The notes under the pieces are model-generated. The model made no database searches. It was not told the origin of the DNA and saw nothing but the letters and a program-made list of their open reading frames with translations. Position numbers and translations under genes: made by a program. Positions 50,412 through 60,500 of a DNA stretch of 64,000 nucleotides are shown piece by piece (within the stretch, counting starts at the first letter, position 1; each line of letters opens with the position of its first letter). Source of the DNA: Argopecten irradians (taxonomy: Eukaryota; Mollusca; Bivalvia; Pectinida; Pectinidae); contig NC_091137.1 of NCBI RefSeq assembly GCF_041381155.1, forward strand, positions 17,169,765 through 17,233,764, in the 5' to 3' direction.

Positions 50412-50587
50412 TGTCAAGAATCAACGACTCCATGTTCTAACTACACATGTTTATTAGACAACAAATCATAGTCACACAAACGCTTATAAGAGACTTGACA
50501 TTCAAACACACACATGACCTATGTAATACTAATTACCAACATGTAGATTATTACTGACAATAAGTGGCTAGGAATACATACATGACA
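50412..50587 (-). repeat. 5' LTR (176 bp)
   Basis: Minus strand begins TGTCATGTATG and ends CTTGACA, i.e. TG..CA ends. Contains TATAAG (50480-50489) and AATAAA (50449-50454) in the right order for a promoter and a polyadenylation signal. No partner LTR found in the window. Confidence 0.75.
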
Positions 50588-50589
50588 CA

Positions 50590-50695
50590 GATGTTTTCGC
50601 TGTGCTGCTTTCAGTTTTACTATGAGATAGTCCAGGGGTGAAAAGATTGTAAGTGATCAGAACCCCTGGTGTATCGAGGATGCCATGATTTGTGC
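50590..50695 (-). repeat. Dispersed CCTCGATAC...CCCCTGGAC repeat
   Basis: Minus-strand sequence (GCATCCTCGATACACCAGGG, ACCCCTGGACTATCTCATAG) matches plus-strand segments at 41376-41455 and 52583-52662. Its position next to the LTR suggests the retroelement landed in or beside a repeat. Confidence 0.65.
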
Positions 50696-51239
50696 ACACC
50701 AATTATCCTCCTTATTTGGTTCCCACCGACTCCTTTCATGAAATGAGCTTATCCATCGTATATGCTTATTTCGATGCATTCTCACATTGCAATCTATCTC
50801 TTTACGGTTCAGATCCAGCATTATGAACGTATCTGTATGCATTTTCATATAACAGATCAATTCGTTGCCGAGGGGAGAATTACTTCTTAAATTGCACGAA
50901 CAAAATCAGTAGACCTTGAAGTTATTACATCAACAAGGGACACAATGTTTGATGAAATATTTTCAGTGACTGATTATTCTCGTGCAATCCTTCATCCCCC
51001 CCCCCTGATCCTAATTATGATTAAGTTTAATTCAATAACAGTTCTCTTTTATCTTTTCACGATTTTACTCCATTATAATTCCTTTCGGAACATTAGTATT
51101 ATATATCTAGTAGACATCTTTTGCTCCAGACATCAATTGACCCAACAAGTAAGGTGATAGAATTGTACCGGCAGTCAATAGCTCTGTACATGTACATGGT
51201 TGCGGAATCGGACTGGACATTGCATCTAGATACATTGAT

Positions 51240-51475
51240 GTAATTTATATTTTCATACATCACCTTTAAATATATTTTTGTATTTCATCTTTTCTGACAT
51301 CGCCTTCTAATACATTTTTGTATTTTATCTTTTCTGACATCGCCTTTTAATACATTTTCGTATTTTATCTTTTCTGATATCGTCTTTTAATACTTTGATA
51401 TTGTATATCTTTTTTGATATCGGACTTTATTACATTGATGTATTCTATCTTTTCTGATATCGCCGTTTAGTCCAT
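51240..51475 (+). repeat. ~40-bp tandem repeat, copy B counterpart (about 6 units)
   Basis: Units TTTTCTGACATCGCCTTTTA and ATACATTTTTGTATTTTATC; homologous to 39725-39910. Confidence 0.75.
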
Positions 51476-51839
51476 CACATTTTAATATTTTGTCCAAAGA
51501 ATAATATAACAGATATGCACGGCAGTACTAAGAATGCTTCTAGGATCAGTCAAGTTGGAAAATGTGTCGATGATGGAGTGATGCGGTGTTGTTGGGAAAT
51601 GTGTTGATGATAGAGTGATGAGGTTATGTGAGAAAATTGCATTTGGCAAATATGGCAGTGGGAACGTTTTACAAAATTCGTAGATGTTAAAAGTGAGAAC
51701 TTTGAACTCAAACTGCTAGTTACCGTAAATTCCGGGATATAAATTTTAGCAGGAGTTAGTTATAAAATATGATACTGCCGTTAAAACTCAATAAACAATT
51801 ATGTTTCCCATAACGACATTTTGTGTTTGATTACAAAAA

Positions 51840-52016
51840 TGTAGTATGCGGCACTGACGGGTATGTGACAATAGAAAGCCATTGTTTCGAGGTCCATGAA
51901 GAGGAGAGATCATATGAAAATGCTTCGGCTATATGTACATTGAAGGGCGGACGAAAGGCAGTTCTCGACATCGCAATAATCTTCCTAGCTTTGAATAACT
52001 ACATCAAGGAAATTTG
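51840..52016 (+). pseudogene. Orphan CTLD exon in copy B (paralogue of lectin exon 3)
   Basis: CGTDGYVTIESHCFEV and ENASAICTLKGG match exon 3 of the intact lectin gene at about three quarters of residues; frame and the ATGTAG acceptor and T|GTAGGT donor survive. Equivalents of exons 1, 2 and 4 are absent, so no complete protein can be made from this copy. An alternative is use as a cassette exon from another gene; nothing supports that here. Confidence 0.75.
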
Positions 52017-52100
52017 TAGGTGTTAAATATTAGAATTTTGGTCTAGCTTTGAATAACTACATCAAGGAAATTTGTAGGTGTTAAATATTAGAATTTTGGT
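51985..52100 (+). repeat. 58-bp tandem duplication spanning the orphan exon's donor
   Basis: Two exact 58-bp units (51985-52042, 52043-52100). Each contains the last ~30 nt of the CTLD exon, the T|GTAGGT donor and 26 nt of intron. Confidence 0.9.
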
Positions 52101-52989
52101 ATTATATGTTAAGGTTACTTAATTCCAATGGAAATAAAAATAATTCATCAACCAACCCTATCTACACTTAAGCAATGGTTGTCATATTTTATATACATCG
52201 GGTGCAATAACTAAGACATCTATACAAATGTACATGTAGAATAGTAATTAAAATTCAGATTTATAAAAAAAGAATGAAAATACATTGGGTGCAATTATAA
52301 AGACATACATACACAAATGTAGGATATTAATTAGAATTTATATTGATAAAAACAGGAAATATAATAATAAATTGAAAACTGGCATTCGATTTGTTATTTT
52401 ACTCATAATGGAATTTCTGTCATATAAAAGATCTAAAACATCACAGATATATATGAATTATGCAGAGCGGCAAACTTATACAATGCGCTCTAGGAATCGT
52501 TTTTGCATGTAAAAATCGTTTTTGCATGTAAATAACATAACAATATATATTCCATATGAAGTTTTAGTCATGGTTCGTATTCGTGCATCCTCGATACTCT
52601 AGGGGTTACTATAATTGACGTTATATTCACCCCTGGACCATATCATAGTAAAACTGAAGACAGTAAACGAGAAAATATTTGACCAATCATAGGCCTGAAA
52701 AGATTTTTGTTGCAGAGAAGAGAGAGACAGAGAGCGACGCCCATTTTTACAGCCATTCAGACAACCACGGTGTACTGTTATACGATTCTTTTGAATATCA
52801 AAAACTTTACCGGGTTATTTTCGCCACTCGCAAATATTGCCATTTATACTCGAAAATTAGATTTTTAATTTTAGCCATCATTATCTTTGGTGATATTTGT
52901 TGATATTTGTCTTTGTCGATGTGATATTATTGAGTGAGTCTATGTCAATATACGTGTCTATGTATTAAAAAATGATATGGGGAACAATC

Positions 52990-53020
52990 AAATTATATAT
53001 ATATATATATATAAATATTT
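52990..53020. repeat. (AT)n microsatellite
   Basis: ATATATATATATATATAT within copy B. Confidence 0.85.
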
Positions 53021-54743
53021 AAAAAAAAAATAGACACTTCATATTTTTGCCATTTAGGAGGAGACTTGGATGTTATATCATATCCCAAACATACCTACTC
53101 TTTTTCTTGGAAATTTGCTTCGAAACTCGTAGAGGACTTGTATCGCCAATTTTTGTTTTCGTCACTCTTTTGTATGACGATTTAACACTGGCGAAAAACC
53201 CGTTAAAGGATCTTTTGACTTACATGTACATATATACGACGACGTATTACGACCACAACATATTTTGTTATCACATACCAAAGCATTTATTAGTTTCAGA
53301 TTATATATGTTTGTTTTAAACTCACAATGCAGGTTAAATATCGATATCATTAGTTTCTAAGAAGACCCAAAACCATTGGGAATCTATTAGTTTACACAGT
53401 TTGTTAGTGATCTAATACGGAAAAATATTGGGTCTAAAATAAACTTGTATCGGGCGAGGCAACTTGCAATTTGACTTTTGTTTCATTAAAAACAGCAAAG
53501 TAGAATTAATTAATTATTGTGCAGGACAATCGTTTGATTTATCGATGTATAAGCAACAAATCGTGCAAAAATGCAATCTGAATAAACTCTGGAGTGGTTT
53601 CGTCGAAAAAAAATTAATCACCAAAAAAGTGCATTTATTTGTATTATCGTGATACTCATTCATTCCTATATTCAAAAACCATTAAATGGAACAACTTTAA
53701 TATGCACTCAATATTCTCATCTTCGTCCTTTATCAGTTTTATGTATTACAGGTTTTTTTTATAATATGAAGTTATATATTAATCTTATATAATTATCAAA
53801 TATTAAAGTCCCAAAATCCGTATCTATCTTATTTTTTCATAATTTAGACGTATTTTGAAACTCTTGATAAAAAATCAAAATTGTCCGAATTCTTCCGCGA
53901 ACGGGTCATGAATTTTCCGATTTCCGTTCGGCAATAATCGTAGCTTCTATGGCGGCCATAAAATGAAGACATGTTAACAAATTTCGACTTTCATCAACTG
54001 CTGTACCAAAGTTATTAAGAAATCATTATAAAATAATAAAATATTCTTTGATATAACTTAATTTCAATTACGTCTACAAATACTAATAATATTGGGGTCG
54101 AATCTCACTTTAGGTCTATTCTTATCAGTAATTACGTTGATATCGATCCGTTTGAAAATAAAACACACCACGGAAATTTCATACAATTGTGGGGTTATTG
54201 ACCAGGACTCGTATTAGAAAGCTACGATAAGAATTAAAATAGGTAAAACTCTATCAAACAGAACATAAAAGTATCTATATGAGAGATATATATGAAATCA
54301 ATACATCATAAAAATGTACTTAATTCAACTTAATGTGAGTAATTGCACTTGTTGTTTACAATGTAGAAGACTTCTTATCTCCTTCCTTCTGTTTTTATTG
54401 CTATTAATTTATGTTTGATTGATTTCGATGATCAGTGTAATCTCCGGAGAACAGTTTCAGAAGAATATGAGAGAAGATAAAAACTTGTCTATTCAACCGA
54501 CAGCTCCCTTATGTCTGTTTATGAAAATTTTAATCGAAATGATGGGGATGTTTCATTTTATTGGACAGACAGAAAACGTTAGCCTTTAAAGAAATTTTCT
54601 AACCACGTGATTTAGAAAATCTTCCTTGATCGTTCACCATTTCTACAACGTCATTCCAGTACATTTACCAGATATATCTATCTGGATCACAGAGAAATAT
54701 CACGTTTCTTTTAAAATGTAATAATTAACTTCACTTTGAAAGA

Positions 54744-55682
54744 AAATTGATGAGGCAATGGGTAATGCAATGACTATTTATGTTTACTGTAAATTGATTA
54801 GGCAATGGGTAATGCAATGACTATTTATGTTTACTGTAAATTGATTAGGCAATGGGTAATGCAATGAGTATTTATGTTTACTGTAAATTGATTAGGCAAT
54901 GGGTAATGCAATGACTATTTATGTTTACTGTAATCTTGATTAGGCAATGGGTAATGCAATGACTATTTATGTTTACTGTAAATTGATTAGGCAATGGGTA
55001 ATGCAATGACTATTTATGTTTACTGTAATCTGGATTAGGCAATGGGTAATGCAATGACTATTTATGTTTACTGTAAATTGATTAGGCAATGGGTAATGCA
55101 ATGACTATTTATGTTTACTGTAAATTGATTAGGCAATGGGTAATGCAATGACTATTTATGTTTACTGTAATCTGGATTAGGCAATGGGTAATGCAATGAC
55201 TATTTATGTTTACTGTAATCTGGATTAGGCAATGGTAATGCAATGACTATTTATGTTTACTGTAATCTGGATTAGGCAATGGGTAATGCAATGACTATTT
55301 ATGTTTACTGTAATCTGGATTAGGCAATGGGTAATGCAATGACTATTTATGTTTACTGTAAATTGATTAGGCAATGGGTAATGCAATGACTATTTATGTT
55401 TACTGTAATCTGGATTAGGCAATGGGTAATGCAATGACTATTTATGTTTACTGTAATCTGGATTAGGCAATGGGTAATGCAATGACTATTTATGTTTACT
55501 GTAATCTGGATTAGGCAATGGGTAATGCAATGACTATTTATGTTTACTGTAATCTGATTAGGCAATGGGTAATGCAATAATCTGGATTAGGCAATGGATA
55601 ATGCAATGAATATTTATGTTTACTGTAATCTGGATTAGGCAATGGGTAATGCAATGACTATTTATGTTTACTGTAATCTGAT
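54744..55682 (+). repeat. 47/48-bp tandem array, ~20 units
   Basis: Unit GATTAGGCAATGGGTAATGC then AATGACTATTTATGTTTACTGTAA, with two alternating joiners (ATT or TCTG). The homologous position in copy A (46090-46135) has a single diverged unit, so the expansion occurred in copy B after the segmental duplication. Confidence 0.93.
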
Positions 55683-55799
55683 TCACTTTGTACACATAAG
55701 ACGATGCTTAGTCTTTTTGCTTGGAACATTGTATGTATTATGATAATCATCAACTCATCAAAACCATATGACGATTTAATGGTGGAATGCAATCTCTTT

Positions 55800-56706
55800 T
55801 CCTCAAGGTAACGCTTTACAACGAAAAAGTCAACTAAATTAATTAACGATCATAAGACTTATCGAATTACTCAAAAGCCATTGGACTCTTACCTACAATA
55901 TATTAGCGTACCATGCAAAATATCATTATCAACATTGTATGATTATTTTAAATGTACTAATTGACCAATCTAAAATTTATTATAGCATATGTGTACCAAT
56001 TCGTGCTCACAATATACATATGTAACAACGAATAACATAAGTCTAATGGCCAATACAGCTTACCTTTATCACCAAAATATTCTGATAAATCCTGAATAGT
56101 TCTGAACATATCTAGGTATTCAACAACTTTGATGTAAATGTTGATAGAGTTATGCTAATGTAGACTTTTGTTATTGATTATTTCGACGCTTTTTCAATGT
56201 TTGTCCCTTCAAATACTTAATAATATTGAGTAGTGACCAACATCTGAATTTTTAAATTGTAATTCATTGTTGAATATTGAAAGTGTGCACAAATATGGCA
56301 GCTGGATTGTAAAATTATTATGTAAGCATCCTATACACGTATATTCGAATGGAGGATCATTACTTTCCTTAACTTGACCCCGAACTTCAACTTTCGGTGA
56401 CCTAAAAGTGACGTCACATTCCCATTTTTACCATATCGAAAAACTCGTATGATGGTGTTGTCTTTTTCTTAGCTCACGTCAAAGGTATGCATTATTGCAT
56501 TGTAAAGTAGTTCTTAAATGGGTAATTAATGTTTTGTTGAGTATTTCTAGATTGTTTCAGTGATATTACACACAAAATTACATGAACTGTTCGGTTTAAT
56601 GAATGAATCTTTTTTTGCGCATCAAAACGTTTCACCGGGGTACTAGCCGCATATTCTCTCTATATATGTGACATAACAACGGTCATTTTCTGTTATTCTT
56701 TGAAGA
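55800..56706. other. Intergenic stretch without a supported gene
   Basis: A/T-rich sequence between copy B and the MITE at 56711; no exon, array or foldback recognised. Confidence 0.55.
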
Positions 56707-56710
56707 TTAA

Positions 56711-57091
56711 AGGGCCACTACCTTTCCGAAACGGCTTTTAATTTTTGAAATAGGAATGTAAAACGAGATCAATAATTTTGTAGAGTCGCGGGATTTATTA
56801 ACTATACGTTTACTAACACACTTATCATCACCTTCAGAACTGTTTAATTAGAATAATTAAAATGTTAATTTTCATAACGCGGGTCGTTTTATGTTGCCGC
56901 GCGGTAGTTGACTATCACTGCGCTAGACGGCAAAACAGCGAAATGAATCTCCACTGTTATCGTACGTTAGACAGGAAATCTTGCATATGGTTGGTGCTGT
57001 AACCTAATCTTAAGCCATCAATATATATTTTCTTTTGTTATTAATGTTTTTAAGAAACCTTTAAATTTTGCTCCGGAAAGGTAGTGGGCCT
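56711..57091. mobile_element. TTAA-flanked MITE, family 2, in the receptor 3' UTR
   Basis: TTAA at 56707-56710 and 57092-57095. Termini AGGGCCACTACCTTTCCG and, inverted, AGGCCCACTACCTTTCCGG. 381 bp, no coding capacity; piggyBac-type target site. Ends 24 bp after the receptor stop codon and supplies a candidate polyadenylation signal. Confidence 0.85.
56794..56799 (-). terminator. Candidate receptor polyadenylation signal
   Basis: AATAAA on the minus strand 317 nt after the stop codon, inside the TTAA MITE. Hexamer evidence only. Confidence 0.35.
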
Positions 57092-57115
57092 TTAAGCCTT
57101 TACTTCATATATGGT

Positions 57116-57548
57116 TCAGGACAACGAGTGTCTAGGCGTTATATAGGTGTACATGTCCTGATTGTCATTGTCCTCGTCTTGGTCAGAACCATCGTCCCCC
57201 ATATATACATATTCTTCATCTTCCAACGCGTCTGTCCGTTTCGCCTTTGGAAGCGAAGTCCCCATATCGAGATACGACTTTTGAGTATCTGTACCATTGC
57301 TATCAGTCACCTTATAGTCAAATGTTGGATGTGCGTATATATCATCGGTGGCTGTCTCCCTTTCTACGTCATCAGAAGTGTTTGTCTCTCTTTGTACGTC
57401 ATCAGTTTGGTTGGACGTCTGTTCAAAATCTTCATAATTGTGGTCATGATCGCCTTGGTGATGTGGCTTATTGCGATATGATGAATCATAGGATTGATTG
57501 AAGACAGTTTGTTGACTAATACCAGAATCTTTAAAGCACAACATTTTC
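57116..57548 (-). CDS. Receptor exon 7 (cytoplasmic tail, stop)
   Basis: Acceptor TTCCTTTCAG; TGA at 57118-57116. Tail rich in Asp, Asn, Gln and Thr with Tyr motifs YEDF, YAHP, YLDM, YVYM and YTYI. Confidence 0.83.
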
Positions 57549-60500
57549 CTGAAAGGAATTAAAAACATGTTGTTTACTACATATTTTTCCTTATTGGAAT
57601 TCTTTATAGAAATGATAAGTAAAACCAACAACATCTTTTAAAGCAAGCGAAATCCAACTTAGTGAATTAATCAAAATTTAACGCAGGTTAACATTTGGTG
57701 GCAGTAAATGCATTCCGTGAACACCTACGAATTGTGGCATTTTGTATAATCAAACGACGTTTTGATAAAATGTTACATTTATTACATATAATTTTTTTAA
57801 ACGTCATATCTACTTGCCCTTTCATTATTAATCTAATTGATACTAGATACCCCAATCAATATAAACTCATCGTTATGGGGGCAAATATTGTCACGGTTAT
57901 GAGGTTCTAATTGCTGACGAACTACATTAACGGTTAAACACCAATTATTGTTCAAATGATGGGTATCATTTATGCTTTGTCGGCGATGGAGAATCTTTAA
58001 GGTTAATGAGATAATTACTTTCTATGGAAGACAAGTGCCCCGGCCAGCGCACTGACAGTGAGAACAAAACAAAGCACAATTGCAGCAACAGCACCTAAAA
58101 TATCAAATTAAACATATCAAAACTGAATTAAAAGATGAGTATATATAACCAGTCTGTAACACGTGCCTTTAATTCGAATTTGTGAATCTCGCGAATACAA
58201 AACACCGATGGTAAAATCGACGAATCATAAACCATAAATTTTGAAGACCCGGTAAGTATGTAAAATGACCGTGGTTACCAATAATTCATTAACATTTTGC
58301 ATGTAAAATGAAAACCAATCGAGCGTATTATGAATGATATAAATGCTAAATACTAAATGTAGACAAAGGCATATATCAGGATTAACCTTACCTGAACTTA
58401 TTGAAGAATCTTTTAATGCTTCAGATGAAAATGAAGGCAAAGTTGTGTTGTTATCCACGGTCTTTTGGTAAACAAAATAAAATATGATACATTAAATATG
58501 GGTATTACAAAGATGTAATTTGAATTATAGTTTTCCATCAATGATATAAATATGGTTATTAAAATTTGTATCTAACAGTAATGTATAAAGCATTTTATCT
58601 TTATAAAACATATAATTACAAATATTTAATATGAATTATGGTTTTCCATCAGTGATATAAATGAGGTTATTAAAATATATTAACAGTAATAGATGAAGCA
58701 TTTTATCTTAATAAAACACATTTATCACTGTTAATCATTTGTTTGACAGATTTTAAATGGATTCTGACACTGATGAAAGGAATCTTAATTTAAAGAACGT
58801 ATTGAACTTTAGATGAAAAATCATAACTTCAAACTGACCGAATCATTCAGGAACAGCGTATTATATTACGTTGAAAACGTGCGTTCGTCGGTACTCACAG
58901 AATTGGCTGTAGTATATTTTGTGGGAGTAAGTATTTTATTTGGAATTGAGGCTCCTGTAGTTATGTCTGGTTGTTGTGTGACTGTTCCTGTGTGTATAAA
59001 ATATGAAGGCACAAGGAATTATTTAGAACAACAATGTTTCATATTTATATGTGTCGGCCTAGGTACAACTCATTTTTTAAACAGTGGCTATCTAATTAAT
59101 ATAGATTATAATATTGTTCTCAGTCAGGGAAACCATTGCACAAATCTATAATTTTGATATTTTACGGCGTTATTGATATATGTATATGTTTATGTTCTCG
59201 TACTTCATTAATAAGTAATAGAATGATAATTCATAACAACTGTCCAATATAATCCAGAATTAGTCATTAAAACATCACAACCAAACATATTTTCGTGTAA
59301 CGCTTAACCTAATCAAAGCCTTGTCAATCATCATGATGAGTTGCAGTTCACATGTAAATCAGGATTTTGAGTGATTTTTTAAGAATTTAAGAATTTCGTG
59401 ATCTTATTTATGTAATCGACCTGTTAACTACTATTTTCATTTTGACTATAAACATAACCTAAACACTTCGAAAGCCATTATTTTCTTTACGCTGCATTTT
59501 AGATATACTTAACAATGACTAGTTATTCTATCTATAATCCCTTACTATATATAGACGTATACTTACCACTTGAAAGTTTACATATGTAGGGCCTTCGCTC
59601 TGTCTCACACCCGACTATGTGATGCAACAGTGATGTTGTATTGTCAATAGCTGTGTTAATGTGAATCAAGGAACACCCAGCAATCCGTAAACTCGGCATT
59701 AGGGGGCCAGGAAAATAGATATTGTCTGGAATATGAATATTTATAAATCAAGTATGGCACATGATGCTATTCAGTTAAATTCAATTTGTAAACCAATGTA
59801 TTCTCACATGATACTGAATTTGCTAGTATTTTACAGGTAAGTAAAATTGTGAATAAGATCGTCATATAAAAGTGTTTTAAAAGCATAGGTAAGCTGAACC
59901 AAAAACAGAACTATATACGACTCTCAACCTTTTGATTAGGTAGCAGACTGCAAAAATGGGTTACAACATTAGTGGCCAAAAGAAAACACGATATCGTCTT
60001 ATCGACTAAATGTCTTTGACCATCACAATGAATATATCACATTACTGCCTAGGCTTTGGTTGATTGATACTTACTTATTCTTTATAGATATTGTTTATAT
60101 TACAATCATTCAATTTTGCTTGTTACGAGCATTTTCATTGGCTTTAAAATGTACTTTATCAGCCCATAAAGGAAAAAATGGCGTCGCCGTTTGTAACGTT
60201 GCTTCTGATTGGCTGAGATGACGGCGTAATGATTTCAAAGACAAAAGAGTCCCAAAATGAATTTTGAATATTGAAGAAATTATCTTTAGTAAATTGAATT
60301 ACAAGGATTAATTTGAATATATTTTTGTTATGGAGATATAACACAAAATTCTGAGTGTACGCTCATCATAAACCGCTTCGTGGTTTATTTAGAGTACACT
60401 CAGATTTTTGTGTTATATCTCCATAATATAAAAAATCTATTCAAATTAATAAATAATATGAATATTTATAAATCAAGTATGGCACATGATGCTATTCAGT

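Larger units (their letters stand above)
48480..50587 (-). mobile_element. Ty3/gypsy-like LTR retrotransposon fragment, 5' LTR to part of reverse transcriptase
   Basis: In transcript order: 5' LTR 50587-50412, primer site 50411-50394, gag from ATG 50318, zinc-knuckle gag part (49738-49535), retropepsin with DTGAQCN (49414-49070), reverse transcriptase N-terminal half (49060-48670). RNase H, integrase and the 3' LTR are absent. Stops and frameshifts separate the parts, so it is a dead copy. Domain order and motifs fit a Ty3/gypsy element. It lies where copy B has lost lectin exons 1-2. Confidence 0.85.
46686..55800. repeat. Segmental duplication, copy B
   Basis: Second copy, starting GAAGTCTGCCACCATTCATG like copy A. 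It lacks the equivalents of 34700-36780, 37090-39220 (lectin exons 1-2) and 41600-43000 (exon 4). The exon 1-2 gap is filled by 47830-50690, which includes the LTR-element fragment. It ends where the 48-bp array gives way to unrelated DNA. Confidence 0.83.

Noticed and set aside
55353-55577. Minus-strand 74-residue repeat frame
   Set aside because: Reading of the 48-bp array only.
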